From NCBI GenBank assembly GCA_021815405.1, contig JAKAGV010000009.1, forward strand, positions 1 to 64,000: DNA of 64,000 nt, written 5' to 3'. Source of the stretch: Bacteroidota bacterium (lineage in GTDB: Bacteria > Bacteroidota > Ignavibacteria > Ignavibacteriales > Ignavibacteriaceae). Below, one piece after another: positions 45,534 through 53,636 of the stretch (position 1 is the first letter of the stretch; every line of letters begins with the position of its first letter). A program made the position numbers and the translations under genes. The notes beneath the pieces were generated by a model. It ran no database searches. It saw only the letters and a list, made by a program, of their open reading frames with translations, and had not been told where the DNA came from.

Positions 45534-45967
45534 TTGTAGTAAACAAAAATTAAAAATTCATACCAAAGGCATGAGAGCCTCCGGATCAAAAAAAGTAAAT
45601 CATGAGCAAGTATATGACTTCTCTAATTCAAATATATGTAAAGAGCATCGGAATAAAAACGACTATGAAGAAATTGTGATTTTACTTAGTTAGAATTGAA
45701 CTTTAGAAATTTTGATTTAGATGCTTTTAATGTACTATTATTTTCAGCAGAAGAAAAGTGAGACGCAAGTTAAATTTACTGAAATTCTTTTTTAACGATA
45801 AAACATACTAAATTTAATATACGATCGAAACAAACACATATCCAATCAATAATTTCTATATCATCATAAAAACAATCTATTTGAGCCTCGTCCTATATAA
45901 AGATAAATTTGTTCAGCAAAAAAATAATAGTTAAATATTCACTTAATATAGAAGAGGGTTCACTAGT
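45534..45967. promoter_or_regulatory. oxyR/ahpC divergent control region
   Basis: A 434-base gene-free interval between the divergent oxyR and ahpC starts. Near ahpC, ATAG and CTAT half-sites recur (45845-45955, such as ATAGTTAAATATT and CTTAATATAG) as in OxyR operators, but the sequence is so AT-rich that this is weak. A hairpin, AGGC-atgaga-GCCT, occurs near 45568-45582. No gene is seen. Confidence 0.45.
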
Positions 45968-46522
45968 ATGAACAATATATTATTTATAGGAAACAAATTC
46001 CCTGAGTTCAAAAAAAATGCAGTTGTCTCTTTAGAAAAAGGTAAAGAGTTTGCAGAAATAACAAATGAAGACCATATCAAAGCCGGCAAGTGGATGGTTA
46101 TGTTCTGGTATCCGAAAGATTTTACTTTTGTATGCCCTACCGAAATTGCCGAGTTCAATAAGAATTATGAAGAGTTCCGTGACCGTGATGCTATACTAAT
46201 CGGCGCTTCAACTGACTCCGAGTTTGTGCACGCAGCATGGAGAAGGGATCATAAAGATCTTAAAGATTTAAAATTCCCTTTGCTTGCAGATACTTCAAAA
46301 TCATTAGCTGAGTCTCTAGGTATTCTTGAAGAGAATGAAAAGGTAGCTTACAGGGTTACCTACATTGTAGATCCTCAGGGAGTAATCCGCTGGGTAAGCG
46401 CAAATGATTTGAATGTTGGAAGGAACGTAAAAGAAGTGCTGCGGGTTCTTGACGCGTTACAAACAGACGAACTATGTCCATGTAATTGGGAAAAAGGACA
46501 AGAAACTTTGAAGGTTGCATAA
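45968..46522 (+). CDS. ahpC: Alkyl hydroperoxide reductase subunit C (peroxiredoxin, mycobacterial type)
   Basis: A 184-residue two-Cys peroxiredoxin that reduces H2O2, organic peroxides and peroxynitrite. The peroxidatic Cys56 is in FTFVCPTEIAEF. The C-terminus has ELCPCNWEKGQETL with Cys170 and Cys172. Two cysteines in a CxC near the C-terminus are characteristic of Mycobacterium-type AhpC, which is reduced by AhpD rather than AhpF. The next gene encodes exactly an AhpD. An AGAGG ribosome site lies before ATG 45968. Probable OxyR control from the divergent neighbour. Confidence 0.95.
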   Translation: MNNILFIGNKFPEFKKNAVVSLEKGKEFAEITNEDHIKAGKWMVMFWYPKDFTFVCPTEIAEFNKNYEEFRDRDAILIGASTDSEFVHAAWRRDHKDLKDLKFPLLADTSKSLAESLGILEENEKVAYRVTYIVDPQGVIRWVSANDLNVGRNVKEVLRVLDALQTDELCPCNWEKGQETLKVA

Positions 46523-46530
46523 ACTTTCCC

Positions 46531-46636
46531 TTAGCCTCTCTCTTTATTAAGAAGAGAGAAAAAGGGATTTATAAATTTTTTAACCAAGAAAGAAGAGTGC
46601 CTTCCCAAAGTCCCTTCTCCTTTATAAGAGAAGGGA
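46531..46636. repeat. Two related hairpins between ahpC and ahpD
   Basis: Hairpin one has an 8-base stem, TCTCTCTT/AAGAGAGA (46537-46559). Hairpin two has a perfect 9-base stem, TCCCTTCTC/GAGAAGGGA (46611-46636). Each is followed by GGGATTTA. They look like decayed copies of one intergenic palindrome rather than a single terminator, and may attenuate ahpD expression relative to ahpC. Confidence 0.6.
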
Positions 46637-46678
46637 TTTAGGGCTGAGGTCAATAACGCTAGAAACAGAATAATTATT

Positions 46679-47266
46679 ATGTCACTCAATGAAACTAAAA
46701 TTGATTTACTAAAAGATATCGGACTTGATGAGAATACAGTTTTCCCTAATCTTGATTTTATGTCTGAAGGAGAAACAAGATTCTTAAGAGATCTAAGAAT
46801 AAATTTAAAAAATACTCTTGGTTCTCAGAATATAAATTTGAAGGAGGCATATCTTATCGCAACTGCAATAGCAGCTAATGAAGGACATAAACAATTAACT
46901 AATGCTTTCCTAAATTATGCAAAACAAAACGGTGCAAGTGAAGCAGAGAATGCAGAAGCACTGGCATGTGCATCAACACTGGCAGTAAATAATGTGTTCT
47001 ACAGGTTTAAACATTTTATTAAAGGCAGCAATGAGAATTATCAGTCAATGCCTGCCGGAGTTAAAATGAATGTAATGATGAATCCGGTTCTGGGAAAAGA
47101 ATTATTTGAGTTAATGAGTCTTGCTATATCTGCTGTAAACGGATGCGAATCATGCGTAAACAGCCACGAAGAATCGGTACGGAAGATGGGATCATCGGAA
47201 GCAAGGATATTTGATACAATAAGACTTGCAAGTATTATTCGGGGGCTTTGTGTTGCACTAAATTAA
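46679..47266 (+). CDS. ahpD: AhpD-type alkylhydroperoxidase
   Basis: A 195-residue AhpD-fold protein. The thiol active site is C156-E-S-C159 followed by H163 (NGCESCVNSHEESVRKMG), the same C-x2-C-x3-H spacing as in AhpD of Mycobacterium tuberculosis. There it shuttles electrons from dihydrolipoamide systems to AhpC. The helical bundle upstream has the usual ANEGHKQLTNAFLNYAKQNGAS and AACASTLAVNNVFYRFKHF type sequence. It is co-directional with ahpC after 156 bases. Confidence 0.93.
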   Translation: MSLNETKIDLLKDIGLDENTVFPNLDFMSEGETRFLRDLRINLKNTLGSQNINLKEAYLIATAIAANEGHKQLTNAFLNYAKQNGASEAENAEALACASTLAVNNVFYRFKHFIKGSNENYQSMPAGVKMNVMMNPVLGKELFELMSLAISAVNGCESCVNSHEESVRKMGSSEARIFDTIRLASIIRGLCVALN

Positions 47267-47284
47267 AAATGACATTAGTCAAAG

Positions 47285-47331
47285 GTCATTGGTCGTTAGC
47301 AGGTGGGTTCTAATGGCTAATGACCAATGAC
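47285..47331. terminator. Convergent bidirectional hairpin after ahpD
   Basis: A 16-base inverted repeat with one mismatch (47285-47300 and 47316-47331; GTCATTGGTCGTTAGC type) lies in the 81-base gap between the convergent ahpD and aldo/keto reductase genes. It probably ends both transcripts. The repeated GTCATTGG/CCAATGAC units also look like a dispersed intergenic repeat. Confidence 0.6.
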
Positions 47332-47347
47332 ATTATAAAGCCTCCGA

Positions 47348-48343
47348 TTAAAAATCTAATGTAACTTCAGCAAGTTGTTTATTAATAAATTCGATTTCGT
47401 CTTTTGAAAGCTTAACATCGATTGCCTTTGCATTTTGTTCTGCCTGCTTAATATTGCGTGCACCAACGAGCGCAACAGTAATGCCCGGTCTGTCTATTGT
47501 CCAACGAATAACTATTTGCCCAAGCGTAGCGTTCTTTCTCTCAGCAATGGGTTTTATTTTATCCAAAAATGAATTTATACTTTTCACATTAGCTTCCGAG
47601 AAATATTTATCATCCGGGCGATGATCACCTTCGTTAAATTGATATCCAGGTTTTATCTTACCGGTCAGCAATCCTTTCTGCAGCGGACTGTATGCAAGAA
47701 TCGATTTCTTATTTTGAATGCAATGAGGAACAAGCTCGTTTTCAATATGTCTGTTTACCATGCTGAACGGGACCTGATTTGAAACAAGATTAAGTACCTT
47801 CTCAGCCTCCTTCATTTGATCAACGTTATAGTTGCATACACCGGCATGGCGTACTTTGCCCTGCTCAATTAGGCGTGAGACAACTTCCATTGTTTCTTCA
47901 ATAGGAGTTGTAGGATCATTCCAATGAATCTGGTACAAGTCGATGTAATCTGTTCCGAGTCTGCGCAAACTGTTTTCGCATTCATATATTAATCCGTCTT
48001 TGCCTGCATAGCGATACATATTTACGTCTTCACCGTTATTACCTTTGCTTGCAAAGAAGAATTCGCCGACCTGCTTATTCCATCTTAATCCGTACTTAGT
48101 AAGTATCTGTACTTTATCGCGCTGAATTCCTTTGATTGCTTCACCAACTATTTCTTCGCTTAAACCTTGACCATATGCCGGAGCAGTATCGATCGATGTC
48201 ACTCCAAATTCGTATGCAGCCTTTATTGCATTAATAGCATCTTTACGATCTGCACCGCCCCACATCCAACCGCCGATTGCCCATGCGCCGTATGTTATTG
48301 CTGAAACTGAAAGATCTGAGTTACCTAATTTTCTGTATTCCAT
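47348..48343 (-). CDS. Aldo/keto reductase
   Basis: A 331-residue NAD(P)H-dependent aldo/keto reductase. The TIM barrel starts YRKLGNSDLSVSAITYGAWAIGGW. The catalytic tetrad is visible as D and Y in SIDTAPAYGQGLSEE, K in QILTKYG and H in DLYQIHW. SPLQKGLLTGKI and TVALVGARNIKQAEQNAKAI complete the cofactor site. It resembles the general AKR11/AKR12-type bacterial reductases. The physiological substrate is unknown. Position beside ahpCD may mean detoxification of reactive carbonyls, but it is on the opposite strand. Confidence 0.9.
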   Translation of the reverse strand: MEYRKLGNSDLSVSAITYGAWAIGGWMWGGADRKDAINAIKAAYEFGVTSIDTAPAYGQGLSEEIVGEAIKGIQRDKVQILTKYGLRWNKQVGEFFFASKGNNGEDVNMYRYAGKDGLIYECENSLRRLGTDYIDLYQIHWNDPTTPIEETMEVVSRLIEQGKVRHAGVCNYNVDQMKEAEKVLNLVSNQVPFSMVNRHIENELVPHCIQNKKSILAYSPLQKGLLTGKIKPGYQFNEGDHRPDDKYFSEANVKSINSFLDKIKPIAERKNATLGQIVIRWTIDRPGITVALVGARNIKQAEQNAKAIDVKLSKDEIEFINKQLAEVTLDF

Positions 48344-48559
48344 GATGATTCTCCGTTTTTATATTATTAAATTTTTAATATGGAAAGATATAAATTTCCC
48401 CAATTATCCAACGTGATTGATTATTAAATTAATAGTGTTTGCTGCCGGTTATCATGTTTCGTTTCAGACAAAACCGGAAATACTCTGAGGCATTGTAATG
48501 TAGGCAAGGCAGCTGAGTTATAATTCATCCTCTACGAGGATGCTGTATCTGTGGATTAA
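48344..48559. other. Intergenic stretch with two small hairpins
   Basis: No gene. A 7-base hairpin, CATCCTC-tac-GAGGATG (48526-48542), lies close to the IS3 remnant, and CCGGTT...AACCGG arms occur at 48445 and 48472. The region may be the edge of an older insertion. Confidence 0.4.
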
Positions 48560-49175
48560 GCCTACCCCATTTCCTGTACAGAAAAACAGGTAATTTAAGG
48601 TAGGTTAATTTAATAGAATTAATTATTTAAAAGCTCTACTAACCTCCAAAATATATCTGCGACGGCGTTTTGAATTTTAACTATTGATGAACTCTATCAT
48701 TGTTGTAAAAGCTGAAATAATTTTCTATTCCAGCTATCAGTTCAGGAACACTCTGATAATCATGTAAGTAAATGTCTTCATACTTTAAGCTTTTCCAAAA
48801 CCGCTCGATGAAAATGTTATCTAAAGCTCTTCCTGCTGTTTACCTATTTGCTTGTAAAACCGTTTTTTTTTCTTCGGCGTCAGCCTCTGATTTGGGACCT
48901 CGTTTTTGACTGAAGATTTCAGCTACGTTCGCCTGCAGCTGCTTCTTCCATTTGCTGACCATGTCAGAATGAACCTGATATTCTTTGGACGGTTCGTTTA
49001 TTGTCTTCTGTCCCTTGTATGCTTCCAAGGCTACCTTTGCCTTGAATTCTTTGTTGAATGTACTGCGTTTCGTTGACATTTTGTACCTCCAAAATCAACT
49101 GAGCCTATAGGCTTACTTATGTTTTAATTTAAGGTTTTCCACCTTAAATTTTTGTCCAGTTTTTTGGGGGAAGCA
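48560..49175 (-). mobile_element. Internally deleted IS3-family element (~0.6 kb)
   Basis: Ends resemble each other as imperfect inverted repeats: GCCTACCCCATTTCCTGTAC at the left, and at the right (minus strand) TGCTTCCCCCAAAAAACTGG. TAA flanks both sides (48557-48559 and 49176-49178), consistent with a short target duplication. Between the ends are the beginning of orfA and the last part of orfB in one frame, so most of both genes is missing. It could still be mobilised in trans by an intact relative. Exact ends are approximate. Confidence 0.65.
48639..49079 (-). pseudogene. IS3-family transposase remnant (orfA start joined to orfB end)
   Basis: An OrfA N-terminus of 79 residues (FNKEFKAKVALEAYKGQKTI, VHSDMVSKWKKQLQANVAEIF) stops at 48840. 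In the same frame, directly after that stop, lies the OrfB C-terminus: AGRALDNIFIERFWKSLKYEDIYLH, with the last DDE glutamate of the rve domain, then NYFSFYNNDRVHQ, another stop where Ser is expected, and KTPSQIYFGG. The whole middle, including the first two catalytic Asp residues, has been lost. The remnant is dead. Confidence 0.85.
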
Positions 49176-49178
49176 TAA

Positions 49179-49346
49179 TCAAAGACAGGCATAGAGTTAA
49201 GGAAGCAAAGGAATGTGGATTTAAAGCTTGTCTTTGGCGATATAAAATGGAATCAAGGATATGCAAGATTTAGGCTGCGAAAGATAGAAAAAGTCAATGT
49301 AGAGGTGGGATTACTTGGCATAGCCCATAACCTGACAAAGCTTTAA
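49179..49346 (+). pseudogene. C-terminal fragment of an IS1182-type transposase
   Basis: Fifty-five residues in frame (GIELRKQRNVDLKLVFGDIK, then WNQGYARFRLRKIEKVNVEV, GLLGIAHNLTKL and stop) match the end of IS1182-family transposases (DDE_Tnp_1_6), where xxRSVExEPVFGxIKxN precedes GLxxxAHNLxKL. The fragment begins exactly at the right edge of the IS3 remnant, so the IS3 element either inserted into it or deleted the rest. Confidence 0.8.
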
Positions 49347-49610
49347 TTAAGCATAAACTGAACGACAGAAAGGCAAGATAATTTTAAAAAATGCAGATGA
49401 GTTAAAATATAAGTTTTTATGAAGCCAAAAATTTTTAACAATAAAAATTTACAGGTAAATAGCTACAAGATGTCAACAAATAAATTACTTTTTGATCAAC
49501 CTCCAAAAGCACAAAAATATAATGACAGTGCGACATTAAAATATATGCCCTTTCTTGTCGGCGCTGTAAGTGTTATATTTTCAATTCAAAAACAAAAAAT
49601 AAATTGGCAG
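49347..49610. other. 264 bases without a convincing gene
   Basis: A 78-codon frame (49419-49655) exists, but it has no recognisable family, no good ribosome site, and runs into the palindromic repeat at 49611. It is treated as non-coding IS-flanking sequence. Confidence 0.5.
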
Positions 49611-49724
49611 CCTTTGAGGTATGAAACCTTCAATGTCACATACTTAAATTGCTGAGTTAAAATAATATTATATTTTATATTAGTGACCGTGAAGGTTGTT
49701 TGTTATTTTTAGAAACCTCTAAGG
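49611..49724. repeat. REP-like imperfect inverted repeat upstream of surE
   Basis: Outer arms CCTTTGAGGT (49611-49620) and ACCTCTAAGG (49715-49724) and inner arms AACCTTCAATGTCAC (49625-49639) and GTGACCGTGAAGGTT (49683-49697) pair with a few mismatches. The structure resembles AACCT(C/T)-AAGGTT type dispersed repeats and ends 26 bases before the surE start. Confidence 0.55.
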
Positions 49725-49750
49725 TTATCAGAAAGTCAAAGGAAGAAATT

Positions 49751-50527
49751 TTGAGAATTTTAGTTTGTAATGATGATGGAATTTATTCACCGGGAATTTT
49801 TGCACTTGCAGAATCATTAAAGGCAATCGGAGAAGTTACAGTTGTTGCGCCGCAGCAGGAACAAAGTGCAGTCGGTCATGCGATAACTATGCAAATACCT
49901 TTGCGGGTTACAAAGTCTTTTAAGAACGGAGAGTTTTTTGGTTATGCGGTTAACGGCACTCCAGCAGACTGTGTGAAAATCGGAATTAGAAATTTAATGG
50001 ATACACCGCCCGATCTTGTCGTCTCCGGAATCAATCACGGTTCTAACACGGCAATAAATATAATTTATTCGGGTACAGTTTCAGCGGCACGGGAAGCGGC
50101 TATAATGGATGTCCCCGCAATGGCTGTGTCTGTAACAAATCATGCTGTAACTGATTTTAAGTTTGCTGCAAAAGTATCTAAACTATTAGCCGCAGAAATA
50201 AATCATAGAGAAATTCCTAAAGGAACTTTATTAAATGTAAATGTTCCCGATGTTCCTCCTGAACAAATTGAAGGAATTATGCTGACTAAGCAGGGCAAGT
50301 CCAAATGGGATGACATCTATGAGCAAAGGATTGACCCCTTCGGCAAAGATTATTTTTGGCTGACAGGAAAACTCATCGAGATTGATAAAGAAGTTGAGTT
50401 CGACCAGGTAGCAATCAAGAAGAATTACGTTTCCGTCTCGCCTATTCATTTTGATCTGACCGACTACGATACTTTTGAAAAAATGAAAACCTGGCACATT
50501 GAAGGGATATTAAATGGCAGACATTAA
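49751..50527 (+). CDS. surE: 5'/3'-nucleotidase SurE
   Basis: A 258-residue metal-dependent survival nucleotidase. TTG at 49751 gives MRILVCNDDGIYSPGIFALAE, the canonical SurE start with the metal-binding NDDG. GGAAGAAA lies just upstream. The frame remains open to 49700, but that extension has no family match. Further motifs are APQQEQSAVGHAIT, YAVNGTPADCVKIG, DLVVSGINHGSNTAINIIYSGTVSAAREA and GTLLNVNVPDVP. It dephosphorylates nucleoside monophosphates. The end overlaps the PhzF-like gene by 14 bases. Confidence 0.94.
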   Translation: MRILVCNDDGIYSPGIFALAESLKAIGEVTVVAPQQEQSAVGHAITMQIPLRVTKSFKNGEFFGYAVNGTPADCVKIGIRNLMDTPPDLVVSGINHGSNTAINIIYSGTVSAAREAAIMDVPAMAVSVTNHAVTDFKFAAKVSKLLAAEINHREIPKGTLLNVNVPDVPPEQIEGIMLTKQGKSKWDDIYEQRIDPFGKDYFWLTGKLIEIDKEVEFDQVAIKKNYVSVSPIHFDLTDYDTFEKMKTWHIEGILNGRH

Positions 50528-51401
50528 TTTTCATCAGTCAAAGACAATTAAAATATTTCAGATTGATGCTTTCACCGATAAACCTTTCGGCGGCAATCCG
50601 GCGGGAGTTACTTTCGGTGATTATCTTACCAAAAATGAAATGCAGTCAATCGCAAGAGAAATGAATCTTGCGGAAACTGCTTTCCTAAGCAAATCCGATA
50701 AAGCTGATTACAACCTTAGATGGTTTACGCCGATTATGGAAGTTGATCTTTGCGGTCATGCTACAATAGCATCGCTTCATTTTTTAAATGAACACAGCTT
50801 GCTGAAAAATAATTCTATTATAAAATTTGAAACGCTTTCCGGCATCTTAAAATGCAGAACAGAAAATGGGAAATATTTTATGCAGGTTCCGGTCTACAAA
50901 GCAAAAGAGCACGATGAACAAAAAAAAGAAATTTTGGAATCGCTTAGTCTGAATGAGAATGTTGTTGATAAATATATTCCATTCATCATGCTGGAGAATG
51001 GTTACTTATATATTTACGTTAAGAAGCTTTCAACTTTAAAAGAAATGAAGCCGAATTATAAAGAGCTTTTAAGACTTCAGAAAGGACTTAACTTTGGCGG
51101 CGCTGTTGTATTTACACTCGAGACATATGATAGGGAAAGCTTTGCTCATCTAAGGTTCTTTGCTCCATACTTCGGCATTGATGAAGATCCAGTAACCGGT
51201 TCTGCAAACGGTCCGCTTATTACTGTATTGAATAGATTAGGTTTTATAAAACTCGGCAGCGAAGAAATCAATTTAATATTTGAGCAAGGCGATATAATTA
51301 ACAGGCGAGGAAGAGTCGGTGTAAAATATATTCCTTCAGCCAATGAACTTTATATTTCCGGCAATGCTGTTACTGTTTTAAAAAGCGAACTGTATTTATA
51401 A
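50514..51401 (+). CDS. PhzF-family isomerase
   Basis: A 295-residue protein of the PhzF fold (twin diaminopimelate-epimerase-like domains). IFQIDAFTDKPFGGNPAGV, MNLAETAFLS (with the conserved acid Glu), LRWFTPIMEVDLCGHATIASLHFL and FFAPYFGIDEDPVTGSANGPL are signature blocks. Most members outside phenazine clusters have unknown substrates. No phenazine genes are nearby, so phenazine synthesis is not implied. It overlaps surE and is followed after 15 bases by a vWA-like membrane protein gene. Confidence 0.92.
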   Translation: MADINFHQSKTIKIFQIDAFTDKPFGGNPAGVTFGDYLTKNEMQSIAREMNLAETAFLSKSDKADYNLRWFTPIMEVDLCGHATIASLHFLNEHSLLKNNSIIKFETLSGILKCRTENGKYFMQVPVYKAKEHDEQKKEILESLSLNENVVDKYIPFIMLENGYLYIYVKKLSTLKEMKPNYKELLRLQKGLNFGGAVVFTLETYDRESFAHLRFFAPYFGIDEDPVTGSANGPLITVLNRLGFIKLGSEEINLIFEQGDIINRRGRVGVKYIPSANELYISGNAVTVLKSELYL

Positions 51402-51416
51402 TTAACCGGCAGATTA

Positions 51417-53570
51417 ATGTTTAACTTCGAAAGAATAAATTTAGATTTATCATTCCCATCTATTCTTTTCTTTTTGTTCATAATTTTGCTTGTCGGCTAT
51501 GCAATTTATACTTACCGCTACACTATTCCGCAAATTCCAAACGGGAAAAAGATTTTTCTTATTATTCTAAGGTCGCTTGCATTAATTCTTCTTCTATTCG
51601 TTTTCTTTGAACCGGTACTTACGCTCGCAAAGAAAAAAGTTCTTGAGCCTGTTAATTTGATTTTCTTAGATAACTCACGTTCAATACAAATTAAAGACGG
51701 TACAAATCGCGAACAGACTGAAAAAGATTTTGTTGCCGGATTAAAACAAAATAATTTGCGAAGCAACTCAATGCTTTTTACTTTCGGCTCGAATGTTAAG
51801 GGTTTGAGCTACGACAGCCTCAAAGAATTAAACTTTTCAGAAGGCAGCACAAACTTTGCGAACATTTTCACTCAGGCTGCAAAGATAAACCAAAACATTT
51901 CTTCCATTGTTATAGTAAGCGACGGTGACATTAACGATGGTTCCGATCCTCTGCATACAGCTATTAAGATGAACATTCCGGTATATACTGTTGGAGTTGG
52001 AGACTCTACAACAAGAAACGATGTTGCAGTAAAAAATGTTCTATATAACCAAATGATTTATGCCGGCACACCCACATCAATTGTAGCCTCAATTACCAAT
52101 ACCGGATTTGTAAATAAAAATATTACAGTTTCTCTTTACGAAAACGACGCATTCGTTCAGCAAAAAAATATTTCGCTCAGTCCTGACGGCATTCAGAATG
52201 TTGACTTTACTTATACACCCAAGACTGGCGGCGAAAAGAAGCTTACTATTGCTGCTTCAAATACTCCAGGAGAATTTACCTTTGCCAACAACAGAAAGGT
52301 ATTTTACGTTAATGTATTGAGCAACAAAGTAAAAGTTCTCGTACTTGCAGGAAGTCCATCGCCGGATGTTTCGTTCGTAAAAAATACATTGCGTTCGGAT
52401 GATAATTTTTCTGTCAGTTCAATTACTCAAGTCGCCGCCGGCAAATTTGTTGAACGCGGAGAAGATCAGCAAAGACTTATTGACAGCGCGAATATCTTTT
52501 TCTTAATTGGCTTTCCTTCAAGGGAAACTTCACCGCAGTTATTCCAATCTGTAATAAAAGAGATTAGCGAAAAGGATAAACCGTATTTCATTTCACTTTC
52601 GAGCGGAACGGATATTTCAAAATTGAAAGCGCTTCAAAGCGAGCTTCCGTTTATTATTGGAAATATTAGCAATGATTATCTTGAGATTCAGCCGGATATT
52701 TCCGCAAGCCAGCAGGATAATCCGCTTCTGAAAAATAATGCTGCTAATCCGATAGCAGCTTGGAATAATCTGCCGCCAATTTATCAGCCTAATATTAATT
52801 TAACAGCAAAACCCGAGAGCGAGATTATATCAAAAGTAAAAATAAATAACATACCAATTAATAGACCTCTGATTCTTACAAGAACTCTTGGCAGTAAAAA
52901 GTCAATTGCCGTACTTGCAAAAGATATCTGGCGATGGAAGCTTGAAACTGTCCCTCAGAATCTTGATTTATTCGATAGATTTATACTAAGCAGTGTGAAA
53001 TGGCTTAACACAAAAGAGGACCACAAACAGGTAACTATTAAAACTTCGAAGAAATTATATTCTCCGGGCGAGGTAGTTGATTTTAGTGCTCAGGTTTACG
53101 ATCAGACATTCAATCCTGTTTCAGATGCTGATGTTAATGTTAAAATAAAATCAGGAAATGATAATTACGAAGTAAATCTTAATCCCCTCGGCAGCGGCTT
53201 ATATGAAGGAACATTTCAAACTAACAAGCCCGGTGATTATTCCTTTTCAGGAAATGCTATCCATAAAAATAATAAACTTGGATCGGACAATGGTAAATTC
53301 AACATTGGCGAAGTTGATATTGAGATGCTCAATCCTAGAATGAATTATAACTATCTTGCATTGCTTTCAAATCAATCCGGAGGAAAGTTTTTTTATAATT
53401 CAAATTACAGGCAGCTTTATCCAATCTTGAAAGAGCTGAATAAAAAATCATCAAAAGATAAAATTGAAGTCAGCGATATAAACCTTTGGTCAAATGAGTG
53501 GCTGCTGGTAGTTGCCATTTTACTTTTCGGATTGGAATGGTTTTTTAGGAAGAGAGCAGGGATGCTTTAA
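51417..53570 (+). CDS. Membrane protein with vWA-like periplasmic/cytosolic domain
   Basis: A 717-residue protein: two N-terminal transmembrane helices (~12-30, ~42-62), then a vWA-like domain (~75-210) with a MIDAS-like NLIFLDNSRSIQ and SSIVIVSDGDINDGSDP, an Ig/CARDB-like stretch (~220-305), a Rossmann/glutamine-amidotransferase-like domain (~310-430, VKVLVLAGSPSPDVSFVKNTL), a further beta domain and a C-terminal helix (WLLVVAILLFGLEWFFRKRAG). This architecture is common in Bacteroidota and Planctomycetes beside Bat/MoxR genes, but none is adjacent. Function unknown. A role in stress or envelope complex assembly is guessed. Confidence 0.78.
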   Translation: MFNFERINLDLSFPSILFFLFIILLVGYAIYTYRYTIPQIPNGKKIFLIILRSLALILLLFVFFEPVLTLAKKKVLEPVNLIFLDNSRSIQIKDGTNREQTEKDFVAGLKQNNLRSNSMLFTFGSNVKGLSYDSLKELNFSEGSTNFANIFTQAAKINQNISSIVIVSDGDINDGSDPLHTAIKMNIPVYTVGVGDSTTRNDVAVKNVLYNQMIYAGTPTSIVASITNTGFVNKNITVSLYENDAFVQQKNISLSPDGIQNVDFTYTPKTGGEKKLTIAASNTPGEFTFANNRKVFYVNVLSNKVKVLVLAGSPSPDVSFVKNTLRSDDNFSVSSITQVAAGKFVERGEDQQRLIDSANIFFLIGFPSRETSPQLFQSVIKEISEKDKPYFISLSSGTDISKLKALQSELPFIIGNISNDYLEIQPDISASQQDNPLLKNNAANPIAAWNNLPPIYQPNINLTAKPESEIISKVKINNIPINRPLILTRTLGSKKSIAVLAKDIWRWKLETVPQNLDLFDRFILSSVKWLNTKEDHKQVTIKTSKKLYSPGEVVDFSAQVYDQTFNPVSDADVNVKIKSGNDNYEVNLNPLGSGLYEGTFQTNKPGDYSFSGNAIHKNNKLGSDNGKFNIGEVDIEMLNPRMNYNYLALLSNQSGGKFFYNSNYRQLYPILKELNKKSSKDKIEVSDINLWSNEWLLVVAILLFGLEWFFRKRAGML

Positions 53571-53636
53571 ATATTATTAGATTGAGAAATATAATTAGGT
53601 TCAGTTAAATAATTTTTAATTTTGAATTTTTAATTG

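Noticed and set aside
45568-45582. Riboswitch or tRNA-like structure in the oxyR/ahpC gap
   Set aside because: Only a four-base stem with no conserved aptamer pattern and no cloverleaf; not enough to call.
49419-49655. 78-codon open frame after the IS1182 fragment
   Set aside because: No family resemblance, no ribosome site, and its 3' end lies in the palindromic repeat upstream of surE.
50514-51401. Phenazine biosynthesis from the PhzF-like gene
   Set aside because: No other phz gene is present and the family is widespread outside phenazine producers.
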